A stretch of DNA of 64,000 bases, taken from an uncultured Dyadobacter sp. (GTDB lineage Bacteria > Bacteroidota > Bacteroidia > Cytophagales > Spirosomataceae). The notes below the pieces were generated by a model. That model saw only the letters and a program-made list of their open reading frames with translations. It was not told where the DNA came from and ran no database searches. Each line of letters begins with the position of its first letter. The stretch's first letter is position 1. The position numbers were made by a program, and so were the translations under genes. Shown piece after piece: positions 1-8,233 of this stretch. The stretch is taken from contig NZ_CAMLSE010000008.1 of the NCBI RefSeq assembly GCF_946482605.1, positions 241,269 through 305,268 on the forward strand, given 5' to 3'.

Positions 1-1329
1 GGGCACGGCAGCGGATCGCTCGTGAGCGCGCTGCCGGCTTGGCAGCAGACCATCATTGTACTTTTGTCCGTTTCGGGGATCGTGCTGACGGGCAAGTATT
101 TGTTGAGACCGATTTTTCACATGATGGCGCGCACGGGGTTGCGGGAGATGTTCACGGCAACCGCCTTGCTATTGGTGGTGGGAATCGCCGTATTGATGAC
201 ATCCGTGGGCCTTAGCCCTGCATTAGGCGCTTTTGTTGCCGGGGTGGTGCTGGCCAACAGTGAATACCGTCACGAACTGGAAAGCTCCATTGATCCGTTC
301 AAAGGCTTACTCCTCGGGCTGTTTTTTATTTCCGTCGGCTCTTCTATCGACTTTGGATTGATTGTTTCCAAGCCCTTGGTGATCATAGGCCTGGTAGCGG
401 GGCTGATGATCCTGAAAATGATTATCCTCTTTGTGCTGGGAAAGGTTTTTGAGGTCCGCAATGCGCAGAACTTCATTTTCAGCATTGGGTTAAGCCAGAT
501 AGGAGAATTTGCCTTCGTCCTTTTAAGCTTTTCTGTACAGCAAGGAGTTTTGAGCAAAGACATCACCGACACGATGATGGCCGTAGTCGCTATCAGCATG
601 GCGATGACGCCCCTTGCAATGGTGGTCAACGAGAAATGGATCCTTACCCGTTTCTGTCTGGTGAGTGCGGGGTTGCAGGTGCAACGCCCCAGTGATGTGG
701 AAGAGCAGGATAATCCGGTGATCATAGCCGGTTATGGACATTTTGGTAATACAATTGGGCGTTTCCTCCGGGCCAACAACGTGGAAGCGACCGTTCTGGA
801 TAACGATAGTGACAATGTGGATTTCCTCCGGAGAATGGGCCAAAAGGTATATTATGGCGATGCGACCCGGTACGAGCTGCTGGATATCGCAGGGGCCGGA
901 CGGGCACAAATGATCATCATAGCGATCAACGACGAAGAGAAACGGTTGGAATTAATAGAGACGGTCAAAAAGCACTTTCCGAACCTGCACATGCTCGTGC
1001 GGTCGACAAACCGTAACGATGCCTACGACCTGATGAATGCGGGGATGATGCACATTTACCGGGAGACTTTCGATACCAGTCTGAGATTAGGAGTCGACGC
1101 GCTCAAATTACTGGGACATCGTGCACACGAAGCGACCAGGTCGGCCAAAACTTTTTTTCTCCACGACGAGCGGACATTAAAACACTTGTCAAGTATCAGA
1201 AATGACGAGGAATACATTCATGCGGCCCGGCAGCACATGGAAGAGCTTGAAATCATCATGAAGGCCGACCGTGAAGCCACGCAATTGAATGCCCTGGCAG
1301 GCTGGGACCGGGAATCGGAAACTGCCTGA
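1..1329 (+). CDS. KefB/KefC-type cation:proton antiporter (CPA2), 5'-truncated
   Basis: Inner-membrane monovalent cation/proton antiporter with a cytoplasmic regulatory domain. The frame is open to base 1, so the true start and probably about 200 N-terminal residues lie outside the window; the GTG at 22 is internal. The first ~210 visible residues are hydrophobic helices of the exchanger domain (family-like stretch GLSPALGAFVAGVV). A TrkA-N/RCK Rossmann domain follows, with the glycine motif GYGHFG near residue 245 and an acidic VLDND at the end of the second strand, then a charged tail. Full-length relatives are roughly 600-650 residues. It is convergent with the symporter gene, only 6 bp separating the two stop codons. 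The substrate (K+ or Na+) cannot be told from sequence. Confidence 0.9.
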   Translation, partial: GHGSGSLVSALPAWQQTIIVLLSVSGIVLTGKYLLRPIFHMMARTGLREMFTATALLLVVGIAVLMTSVGLSPALGAFVAGVVLANSEYRHELESSIDPFKGLLLGLFFISVGSSIDFGLIVSKPLVIIGLVAGLMILKMIILFVLGKVFEVRNAQNFIFSIGLSQIGEFAFVLLSFSVQQGVLSKDITDTMMAVVAISMAMTPLAMVVNEKWILTRFCLVSAGLQVQRPSDVEEQDNPVIIAGYGHFGNTIGRFLRANNVEATVLDNDSDNVDFLRRMGQKVYYGDATRYELLDIAGAGRAQMIIIAINDEEKRLELIETVKKHFPNLHMLVRSTNRNDAYDLMNAGMMHIYRETFDTSLRLGVDALKLLGHRAHEATRSAKTFFLHDERTLKHLSSIRNDEEYIHAARQHMEELEIIMKADREATQLNALAGWDRESETA

Positions 1330-1335
1330 AAAGCA

Positions 1336-2721
1336 TTAAGTGCTCAGATGCCGGGAAGCAGGTTTATTGAACAATAACCCAGCCGCCATGCCCAGAAAGC
1401 TTGCCAGCAACCCATATACGAGGGCAGGGTACTCGGTTTCGACGTAAACGCATACCAGCCATACGGTCAATCCCGCGATCATGGACAGCATGCAACCCAG
1501 CGTATTTGTCGCTTTCCAATACAATCCGGCTGCAAGCGGCACGAATAGCGATACCAGGCTGAATGCGGATGATTCAGCTACGAGGTCAAATATGCTTTCC
1601 CGCGTGGCTGCCATGAATATGCATACAGCAGTAATGGCGACAATCCCTATCCTGATGATCTTCAGTAATTGCCGGTCGTCGAGCTGAGGATTGAAAAATT
1701 TGAAGATATTCTCTCCCAGTACAACGGCAGGGGCCATAATGGCGCTGCTGGTGGTGCTGAGAATGGCCGAAACGAGCGCACCGAAAAAGACGATCTGCAG
1801 AGGCAGGTTCATATGCTTCAGGACCATGTTCGGAATGATCATCTGCCCGTCTTTTTCTTCTGCGGGATACAGATGATGCCCGCAAAGCCCGATGAAAAGT
1901 GGCAGCAAGGCTACGGTGAGATACATGAATGAGGACAACAAGGTGGAGCGTACCGAGATGGTGGCGGATTTGGCGGACATTACCCTCTGAAATACATCTT
2001 GCTGGGGTATGGAGCCGAGCCCGATCGTGATCCATGCAGCGAAGTATTCGACGTATGCCTTGAATGTATTTTCGGGATGAAACCGGAAAAATCCTTCCGG
2101 CGCTTCATCGATCAACGGTTTGAAGCCTCCTACCTTATCATACAGTACAGCGGCAACTATGATCAGGCCAACGATGATCATAATGGTTTGGAGAAAATCC
2201 GTAATGGAGATCGACCACATTCCGCCCCATATGGTATAAAGGATTACAACGAAGGAGCTGGCCAGGATACAAGTCAGCAGCGACCAGCCTAGCACTACCT
2301 TCAGCACAATTCCCATGGCGAGGAGCTGGGCGGCGATCCAGCTGAAATACGACGGGATGATCAGAATCGCGGATAGCAGCTCGGCATAGCGGCCGTATCT
2401 GAGCCGGAAGAAATCACAAAACGTGATGATGTTCATCTCGTAAAACCTCCGGGCAAAAAACAAGCCCACCAACAAAAGGCACAGCGAGGCGCCAAACGGG
2501 TCTTCGATCACACCTAAGACGCCATGCGCTACAAATTCTGTCGGTGCGCCCATAATGGTCTCGGATCCGAACCAGGTGGCGAATGTTGCCGAGGCCGCCA
2601 GGGCAAGGGGCAGACGGCGCCCGGCCAGTACAAAATCCCGGGTGGATGAAATTCTTCGTGATGCCCAGAGTCCTATTCCGAGGTTGGCCAGCAAGTAGGC
2701 GAGGATGGAAAACGCCAGCAT
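1336..2721 (-). CDS. Sodium:solute symporter (SSS family)
   Basis: About 461-residue polytopic inner-membrane protein with roughly 13 hydrophobic segments. SSS-like signatures are the early ASRRISSTRDFVLAGRRLP loop after the first helix, the GSETIMGAP stretch, and GGMWSISITDFLQT in the middle. These transporters couple uptake of sugars, amino acids, carboxylates or similar solutes to Na+; the substrate is not predictable. I place the start at the ATG at 2721, whose product begins directly with the first helix. An upstream in-frame start at 2760 would overlap the ligase gene and add a non-hydrophobic leader. The ligase stop lies 19 bp upstream, so the two genes are probably cotranscribed, which hints that the substrate may be something the ligase activates (inference). 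Confidence 0.85.
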   Translation of the reverse strand: MLAFSILAYLLANLGIGLWASRRISSTRDFVLAGRRLPLALAASATFATWFGSETIMGAPTEFVAHGVLGVIEDPFGASLCLLLVGLFFARRFYEMNIITFCDFFRLRYGRYAELLSAILIIPSYFSWIAAQLLAMGIVLKVVLGWSLLTCILASSFVVILYTIWGGMWSISITDFLQTIMIIVGLIIVAAVLYDKVGGFKPLIDEAPEGFFRFHPENTFKAYVEYFAAWITIGLGSIPQQDVFQRVMSAKSATISVRSTLLSSFMYLTVALLPLFIGLCGHHLYPAEEKDGQMIIPNMVLKHMNLPLQIVFFGALVSAILSTTSSAIMAPAVVLGENIFKFFNPQLDDRQLLKIIRIGIVAITAVCIFMAATRESIFDLVAESSAFSLVSLFVPLAAGLYWKATNTLGCMLSMIAGLTVWLVCVYVETEYPALVYGLLASFLGMAAGLLFNKPASRHLST

Positions 2722-2740
2722 TTTTTCAGGATTAATAGTC

Positions 2741-4384
2741 TTAATAAATCTGTTTGGCAAATAATTCCCGCGCTTTGAGACGTTGAATCTTCCCGCTCGA
2801 TGTCTTAGGCAATTTCCCTGGCGCTATCAGAATGATTTCATGCGGAATTAATCCGAATGCAAGTCCGACGCTCTGCGCTATCTGCGTCTTGATCGATTTT
2901 TCATCGTCGGCCGTCTGCGTAACGCGACGCACTTCACTCACGATCATGAGTGCTTCTCCCTGCGTGGTTTCCACGGCAAATGCAGCGGTAGCATTGGGCT
3001 GAATGTCCAGGTGGCTTTCGCTGGCCACTTCTTCAATATCCTGTGGGTAATAGTTGACGCCCCTGATAATGATAAGCTCTTTGGTGCGCCCGGTGATAAA
3101 GAGCAATCCATTATCTATGAACCCCAGGTCACCTGTACGCAGGAACGGGCCGTCTCCGCTGCTGGTGAAGGCCCGGAAAGTGGCGTCCGAAATCTCAGGT
3201 TTTTCCCAATATCCTGTTGCGATGGCTGCATTTTTGACCCATATTTCACCCTCATCCCCTTCACCGAGACGATTAAGATGCGCCGGATCGACAATAGCTA
3301 CCTCCGTGAACTCCACAGGTGGGCCGCAAGCCACTACTTCTTTCGGGTTAAGACCGGTTGTTTTTGCATATGTTGTGGCGGTGCCATTCAAGTGCAGGCT
3401 TACGGCAAGTGTAGCCTCAGCGAGGCCGTAGGCCGGTACCAGACTTTCTTTTTTGAAGCCGCAGACCTTCGTCGCATCTGCGAATCTTTCCAGACTTGAA
3501 ATACGGATAGGCTCCGCGCCTACATACAATACCTGCAATGAGCTGAGATCCAGCGTTTGGAGTTGTTCTTCGGGCACCCGCGCAAGGCAATGGTCGAGAC
3601 CGAAGCCGGGGCCGCCGCAAAATCCGGCCTGGTAGGTGTTGATCGTCTGGAGTAGCAATGCAGGTTTGGTAACGAATAAAAGTGGCGAGATGATAAAACC
3701 TGTTCCGCCTGTAAAAAGCGGCGAGAGCAAACCATCGACCAGACCCATGTCGTGGTAATGCGGAAGCCACGTAACCGACACGCTGTCCACGGTGCGGCCG
3801 AAGCAATTGTTGATCGCGCGTAGATTGGTAGTCAGGTTCGTATGGCTAATCATGACACCCTTGGGCTGACTGGTGGAGCCGGAAGTATATTGAAGATATG
3901 CTGTGTCAACATACTCCTTATGTCGTTTTAACGCGTTGCCCGCATTAGAATGGAAGTCATCGGTGAAAAACCATTCCAGGTCGTACTCCTGCAAGGCAGC
4001 GGTAGCAGCATTCTGCCTTTGAAACAACATTTTGTAGGTCTTCTTATTGGTGATAATACCGGCGGCGCTACAATCCCTGATGATACTTAGAATGCGGTTG
4101 ATCCCGGGTTCCGAATAGCTGATAGGGGTGGGTACTGCGATGATCCCCGCATGCAGCGCTCCAAGGAATGAACAGATGAACGAAGCTTCCGCGGGCAAAA
4201 GGATAAGAACCCGTGAGTTGACTGGAAAGCGTTCGCCAAGTTGGTGAGAGGCTGCTTGTACATGTTGATAAAGTTGGCTGTACAGGAATTGCTCCGTCAA
4301 TTCCCCCTCTTTGCCAATATATCCATATGCAAGTTTGCCTGGATATAGTCCGGCGTTGGTTTTCAGTATGTCGAGAATATCCAT
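2741..4384 (-). CDS. Fatty acyl-AMP ligase (FAAL)-like adenylating enzyme
   Basis: 547-residue ANL-superfamily enzyme. The ATP-binding P-loop reads YTSGSTSQPKGVMISH, a spelling typical of the FAAL branch, followed by the WLPHYHDMGLV motif and, in the C-terminal third, TGDLGFI and the catalytic-lysine hinge LPKTSSGKIQR. FAALs activate fatty acids to acyl-adenylates and usually pass them to an acyl carrier protein rather than to CoA. No carrier protein, polyketide synthase or peptide synthetase is nearby. The ATG at 4384 is preferred over the in-frame TTG at 4393. Transcription probably starts just downstream of the hairpin that ends the preceding gene, and continues into the symporter. An acyl-CoA ligase remains possible if the FAAL-specific insertion is absent. 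Confidence 0.82.
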   Translation of the reverse strand: MDILDILKTNAGLYPGKLAYGYIGKEGELTEQFLYSQLYQHVQAASHQLGERFPVNSRVLILLPAEASFICSFLGALHAGIIAVPTPISYSEPGINRILSIIRDCSAAGIITNKKTYKMLFQRQNAATAALQEYDLEWFFTDDFHSNAGNALKRHKEYVDTAYLQYTSGSTSQPKGVMISHTNLTTNLRAINNCFGRTVDSVSVTWLPHYHDMGLVDGLLSPLFTGGTGFIISPLLFVTKPALLLQTINTYQAGFCGGPGFGLDHCLARVPEEQLQTLDLSSLQVLYVGAEPIRISSLERFADATKVCGFKKESLVPAYGLAEATLAVSLHLNGTATTYAKTTGLNPKEVVACGPPVEFTEVAIVDPAHLNRLGEGDEGEIWVKNAAIATGYWEKPEISDATFRAFTSSGDGPFLRTGDLGFIDNGLLFITGRTKELIIIRGVNYYPQDIEEVASESHLDIQPNATAAFAVETTQGEALMIVSEVRRVTQTADDEKSIKTQIAQSVGLAFGLIPHEIILIAPGKLPKTSSGKIQRLKARELFAKQIY

Positions 4385-4400
4385 AAAACGCAAAATATAA

Positions 4401-4445
4401 AAAAAGCCAGATAACGTCGCTCAACTGACGTCATCTGGCTTTTTT
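4401..4445 (-). terminator. Intrinsic terminator after the Tyr/His-rich lipoprotein gene
   Basis: The arms 4401-4418 and 4428-4445 pair over 18 positions with one wobble, around a short loop, and are flanked by A- and T-runs on both sides. It lies 21 bp after the minus-strand stop at 4466 and just before the acyl ligase start, so it should separate the two transcripts. Confidence 0.8.
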
Positions 4446-4465
4446 TATTCAAAGGTGCAATCAAA

Positions 4466-4765
4466 TTATCGTCTGGGTCCACGGGTTCGACCATTGTTTC
4501 CATAATGGTCGTGACGGCGATATTGTTTTCTGTAAACGCGGTCATGATGCCTGCTGCGTCCGTGCCGATCCGCATAAATGACCCTCCTTGGGGCAGGTTT
4601 TACCACCACAACACGCGGTGGAGGCGGTGGACCATGATAATACCGGTGTCCAGGCCGGTAGCCGTAATCATAGCCCGGTGAATAGGATCGGTAAGTACAG
4701 GATGAAATGGTTATCACTGAGATCATCGCAACGACGATCGACAGCCAGATTCGGTTCGTTTTCAC
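4466..4765 (-). CDS. Small Tyr/His/Arg-rich lipoprotein, unknown function
   Basis: 99-residue predicted lipoprotein. It starts at a GTG (4765); residues 1-22 form a signal peptide ending in a lipobox-like ISSC, so Cys23 would be lipidated. The mature part is extremely biased: repeated Tyr/Gly/His/Arg, a run of five prolines, then VVVV, then a basic C-terminus with many His and Arg. Similar YXXGYRPGH-type repeats occur in short envelope proteins of Bacteroidota, but I do not recognise a named family and assign no function. It has its own terminator, and the DnaA-box intergenic region lies upstream of its start. Composition suggests an exposed, cationic, low-complexity surface protein (inference). 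Confidence 0.7.
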   Translation of the reverse strand: MKTNRIWLSIVVAMISVITISSCTYRSYSPGYDYGYRPGHRYYHGPPPPPRVVVVKPAPRRVIYADRHGRSRHHDRVYRKQYRRHDHYGNNGRTRGPRR

Positions 4766-4865
4766 GGTTTTTCGTTCGTTTTGTACTGTTTATAGAACGA
4801 ACTGGATTCCGGAATAGTGCCGTAGCGGAGTAATGTGAACGGGTTGTACACACTCTTTTTGGGAG

Positions 4866-4976
4866 TTATCCACACTGTGTGTTTAGTGTAAATACATTAT
4901 AAATGACTGAAAGTGTGTGCTTTGCGAATTTATTAACAAGTTATTCACATTTTGGCTGTGGATAACTTGTTAATAA
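4866..4976. promoter_or_regulatory. DnaA-box cluster with 20-bp inverted repeat
   Basis: Within an AT-rich intergenic stretch there are two exact copies of the DnaA-box consensus TTATCCACA (4866-4874 on plus; 4957-4965 on minus) and one single-mismatch copy TTATTCACA (4941-4949). The last two lie inside an inverted repeat with 20-bp arms, 4930-4949 and 4957-4976, matching at 19 of 20 positions around a 7-bp spacer. A third dyad CACACTGTGTG abuts the first box (4871-4881). This could be a DnaA-binding locus (origin, titration or regulatory site). The inverted repeat could also serve as an AT-rich terminator for the gene ending at 4986, but it lacks a GC-rich stem. Confidence 0.55.
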
Positions 4977-4985
4977 GAATCCTGC

Positions 4986-5285
4986 TTACGCTTCTACGTC
5001 GTAAATCAGTACGCGTTCCCACAGGTGGGCGCAATCCTCGATGAATTTTTTATGCAGCGGGTGTACCTGATATACATCGTGCGCCGCCTCATCTTTAAAA
5101 ATCAGGATTTCGGCGAAGTCGTAAGTCGCGTCGATAACCGGTCTGCGGGTGGCGGCGGGAGGACCTATGTATGCCGATTCGACCGATTCAATAGCTTCTA
5201 GCGTTTTGATACCGGCCAGCAGGGCTGCTCTTGCTTCTTCGTTGTCCTTCTCTTTTAGCCAGAAGAATACGTTGTGGATAAACAT
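4986..5285 (-). CDS. Dabb (stress-responsive A/B barrel) family protein
   Basis: 99-residue soluble protein that matches the Dabb ferredoxin-like fold: it opens MFIHNVFFWLKEK (beta strand and conserved His/Phe/Trp), has an internal helix around residues 20-35, a DFAEILIFKDEAA strand-helix, and closes with the family-like HPLHKKFIE stretch. Dabb proteins are small dimeric barrels; known members include stress-induced plant proteins and a polyketide cyclase, but most bacterial members have no known function. The gene begins 27 bp after the sensor kinase stop on the same strand and may share its transcript. The DnaA-box inverted repeat starts 9 bp beyond its stop. Confidence 0.8.
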   Translation of the reverse strand: MFIHNVFFWLKEKDNEEARAALLAGIKTLEAIESVESAYIGPPAATRRPVIDATYDFAEILIFKDEAAHDVYQVHPLHKKFIEDCAHLWERVLIYDVEA

Positions 5286-5312
5286 GGATAATGGTTTATG
5301 GTGTAAAATGAA

Positions 5313-6404
5313 TTAAGGATTCAATTGATTGGCGACATCTTCCTGCTTGCCCTCTGATGTCAGGTGTGTGTATGCCTTTTCAAGCTTGAATGAAAAGGTA
5401 GTACCCTTGTCAGGTTTGGACATGACTGCAATTTTCGTGTCATGGGCGTTCAATATATGTTTTACAATGGCAAGTCCCAAACCGGTTCCGCCAATTTCTT
5501 TGCTCCTGCTCTTGTCAATGCGGTAAAAGCGCTCGAAAATGCGGTTCAAATGTTCATGGGGAATGCCCGGTCCGTTGTCTCTCACAGCCACTTCCACATA
5601 TTTTTTGCCTTCGTTAAGATGGACGATCACCTTTCCTCCTTGATTACCATACTTGATGGCGTTCTCGATCAGGTTGAGCATGACCTGTTCCATCCGGTCC
5701 GCGTCGCCCTTGATCCAAACCTCCGGCATTTCCTCAGGCTTCACCCTTAATGTGACATTCCTGCTTTTCGCGATGTTTTCCAGCCTGCTGAAAATATTGA
5801 TGGTCAGCTGCCGGATGTCCATCGGTGCAATGTTCATCTTGATATCACCGGTTTCCATCTGGGACAGCACGAGGAGATCCTTGACGAGCACATCAAGACT
5901 ATCGAGATTATTTGCTGCCTTTCTTAAAAATCGCTCACGTACTTTTTCATCGTCCATGGCGCCATCCAACAGGGTGTGGATAAATCCCTGGGCGGCGAAA
6001 ATGGGCGTTTTAAATTCGTGCGACACATCGGCCAGAAACTCGCGACGAAACAATTCCAGTTTTTTGAGCTCATCGATCTCCTTTTGCTTTTTAGTGACGT
6101 ACACAAAAATCTCGTCGTTGATGGTCTTGAGCGGATTCGACTCCCGGATCAGTTTTTTCCGGGGAGCCATGTTAAAGTCCCGCATTTTCAGCTTATGAAT
6201 GGTACGGTACATTTTATTAACCTCACGGAAGACGAGAATATCGACGGTGTACAGCACCAGGAAGAAAGAAGAAATAAAGGCGGAAATGGCCGAAACAAAC
6301 AGCATGCCTTTTGAAACGCCATCTACAAATGCCAGGAAGGTGGTCGTGATCAGCGATATAAGGAATGCCAGGATTACGGCAATGAAGCGGGGGCTTAATG
6401 ACAT
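5313..6404 (-). CDS. Sensor histidine kinase (PhoR/WalK-like), no regulator nearby
   Basis: 363-residue two-component sensor. Two N-terminal transmembrane helices (residues ~7-30 and 35-58) are joined by only a few residues, so there is essentially no periplasmic sensing domain. A cytoplasmic linker leads to the HisKA dimerisation helix with the phospho-acceptor in SHEFKTP (about residue 130). The HATPase_c domain has N-box NLIENAIKYG, G1 DNGPGIP, F-box FERFYRID and G2 GGTGLGLAIV. No response-regulator gene is present in the window, so its partner must be encoded elsewhere. With the short loop it probably senses membrane or intracellular state, or is controlled by a partner protein (inference). 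The Dabb gene follows 27 bp downstream. Confidence 0.9.
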   Translation of the reverse strand: MSLSPRFIAVILAFLISLITTTFLAFVDGVSKGMLFVSAISAFISSFFLVLYTVDILVFREVNKMYRTIHKLKMRDFNMAPRKKLIRESNPLKTINDEIFVYVTKKQKEIDELKKLELFRREFLADVSHEFKTPIFAAQGFIHTLLDGAMDDEKVRERFLRKAANNLDSLDVLVKDLLVLSQMETGDIKMNIAPMDIRQLTINIFSRLENIAKSRNVTLRVKPEEMPEVWIKGDADRMEQVMLNLIENAIKYGNQGGKVIVHLNEGKKYVEVAVRDNGPGIPHEHLNRIFERFYRIDKSRSKEIGGTGLGLAIVKHILNAHDTKIAVMSKPDKGTTFSFKLEKAYTHLTSEGKQEDVANQLNP

Positions 6405-6596
6405 GGTACTTTGAGGCTTTCGGCATCAGGCTAAATTTCCGTGATGCCGCGAATCGATAATGAATACTGGATTTGTTGCCTCAAAGTTAACACATTGCTA
6501 TGGACTAAAATTCGGTTCTGTAAGGGAAGTGCTTTATTAAGAAATTGTTAACACCTGATGCTCGTATGATACACCGGCTGCTAAGAGAAGTTGAAC

Positions 6597-6647
6597 AGGC
6601 ATTGCCAGGCGTCATCAATGGAATTGTGACAACACCTGGCGATGCCT
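6597..6647 (-). other. Stem-loop downstream of gdhA, without U-tract
   Basis: Arms 6597-6612 and 6632-6647 pair at 14 of 16 positions with wobbles at the rest, around a 19-nt loop, starting 17 bp after the gdhA stop. There is no T-run on the gdhA side, so it is not a classical intrinsic terminator. It could be a 3' mRNA-protecting hairpin or a factor-dependent end. The rest of the 6405-6663 gap shows only an 8-bp inverted repeat (6421-6428/6442-6449) before the kinase gene. Confidence 0.4.
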
Positions 6648-6663
6648 TGCATGCTAAGCTGGG

Positions 6664-7938
6664 TTAAAATCCGCCCCGATACTTGTAAGTACTTGATACT
6701 TTGTCGATGGCAACTATGTAAGCGGCAATCCGCAGCGATACTTTGTATTTCAATGATGTTTCGTACACTTTGTCGAAGGCATCTTTCATGATCCGGTCGG
6801 TACGGCGGTTGATCCTTTCCAGGTTCCATTTGTAGCCTATACGATTCTGTACCCATTCAAAATAGGAAACCGTTACGCCTCCTGCATTTGCGAGGATATC
6901 CGGAACGACCATAATGCCCTTTTCGTTGATCAGGTCGTCGGCTTTGGAAGAGGTAGGGCCATTTGCACCTTCCACAATCATTCGTGCCTGGATTCCGGCG
7001 ACGTTTTTCCGCGTAATCACATCCTCTTTTGCCGCGGGTACCAGCACATCCACGGGCAGCGTGAGCAAATCATCGCCGGGAATGGCCTCCGCACCGCCGT
7101 AGCCTTCGAGGGAGCCATTGTTATGGTCGCGATAAGCAATGGCGTCCGGGACATCGATTCCCTTGCTGTTGTAATAAGCGCCCGAAATATCGCTGATAGC
7201 GTGAATCGCAACACCGCGCTCGCGCAGGAGCAGGGCTGCGTGTGCCCCCACGTTCCCGAAGCCCTGTACAACGGCCGTCGCCCGGTAAGGATTGATCCGA
7301 AGCTTCTCCATTCCGGCCAGGGCCGACACCATTACACCACGGCCAGTAGCTTCGGTCCGGCCGAGAGAGCCGCCCAGAACAAGCGGCTTGCCGGTCACGA
7401 CGGCTGGAATGGTCATTCCTTTTGATTTGGAATATTCGTCCATCAGCCAGGCCATTTCGCGTGGGCCGGTTCCCATATCAGGCGCAGGAATATCCTGATC
7501 CGGCCCCAGGACATCCAGTAAAGCAGTCGTGTAAGCTCTCATCAGGCGTTCTATTTCACCGGCCGACATTTCTCTGGGGTTACAGGCGACGCCTCCTTTG
7601 GCACCACCATAAGGAATATCTACTACGGCGCATTTCCAGGTCATCCAGGCGGCGAGTGCGCGCACTTCATCCAGGTTTACATCCGGATCAAAACGGATCC
7701 CGCCCTTGCTGGGACCGAGGATGGTGGAATGGATAACGCGGTAGCCTTCAAAAGTCCGGATCTGGCCCGAATCCATCGTCACGGGTAAGCCTACGATGAC
7801 CTGTTTACGCGGTACTTTGAGGATGTGGTACATTTCTTCGGAGATGCCGAGGAGGTCTACGGCTTTGTCAAATCGCTGCATCATGGACTCCAATGGATTC
7901 TCTTTGTCCTTAATCGGAGCAGGCTCTATATATGACAT
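6664..7938 (-). CDS. gdhA: Glutamate dehydrogenase (Glu/Leu/Phe/Val family)
   Basis: 424-residue cytoplasmic dehydrogenase catalysing reversible oxidative deamination of glutamate to 2-oxoglutarate and ammonia. The N-terminal dimerisation/substrate domain has the catalytic-lysine motif PYGGAKGGV (about residue 125), preceded by GPSKGGIRF. The C-terminal domain has the Rossmann motif QGFGNVGAHAA and the conserved VEGANGPT segment. Length fits the hexameric ~420-450-residue class. The ATG at 7938 is followed immediately by a sequence typical of Bacteroidota GDHs (early helix with QRFDKAVDLLG). Cofactor (NAD or NADP) is not decided by what I can see. It is monocistronic: a terminated typA unit lies upstream and a stem-loop follows the stop. 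Confidence 0.92.
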   Translation of the reverse strand: MSYIEPAPIKDKENPLESMMQRFDKAVDLLGISEEMYHILKVPRKQVIVGLPVTMDSGQIRTFEGYRVIHSTILGPSKGGIRFDPDVNLDEVRALAAWMTWKCAVVDIPYGGAKGGVACNPREMSAGEIERLMRAYTTALLDVLGPDQDIPAPDMGTGPREMAWLMDEYSKSKGMTIPAVVTGKPLVLGGSLGRTEATGRGVMVSALAGMEKLRINPYRATAVVQGFGNVGAHAALLLRERGVAIHAISDISGAYYNSKGIDVPDAIAYRDHNNGSLEGYGGAEAIPGDDLLTLPVDVLVPAAKEDVITRKNVAGIQARMIVEGANGPTSSKADDLINEKGIMVVPDILANAGGVTVSYFEWVQNRIGYKWNLERINRRTDRIMKDAFDKVYETSLKYKVSLRIAAYIVAIDKVSSTYKYRGGF

Positions 7939-8181
7939 TGTTAGATTTTTAAAATGTTGATAATAAATCAGTTAGATAACTGATTGCTTTTGTCTGTACA
8001 AACTACGGTATTTGTTTGAATAAAAACAAAAAGCTAATTTTTCTTGAAATAGTATAATAATTTGAGAGACATAGAATGTTTTAGCTATTGCTTCAACACT
8101 AAAATTATACCGGTGTATTTTCTCACAAATCCAAATTTTTTGCCGGAAACCGAAGGAATATTGAAATGGACGGAAAATAAA

Positions 8182-8209
8182 AAAAGGAGGCAAAAAATTG
8201 CCTCCTTTT
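8182..8209 (-). terminator. Intrinsic terminator of typA
   Basis: Perfect 12-bp stem (8182-8193 with 8198-8209) and a 4-nt loop, 25 bp after the typA stop. Read on the minus strand it is followed by a long U-tract. The remaining part of the 7939-8233 gap is AT-rich upstream sequence of gdhA in which I find no clear promoter match. Confidence 0.88.
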
Positions 8210-8233
8210 CGGGTTTGGAATGTCCGGCCTGGA

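Noticed and set aside
270..909. Minus-strand frames opposite the antiporter gene
   Set aside because: They run antisense through the well-supported KefB-type frame and have low-complexity, shadow-like sequences.
4866..4976. Calling the DnaA-box cluster a chromosomal origin
   Set aside because: Both flanks are dominated by minus-strand genes, no dnaA is near, and GC skew was not measured. Kept only as a DnaA-box cluster.
5653..6198. 181-residue plus-strand frame
   Set aside because: Fully antisense to the histidine kinase; Ser-rich composition typical of an antisense shadow.
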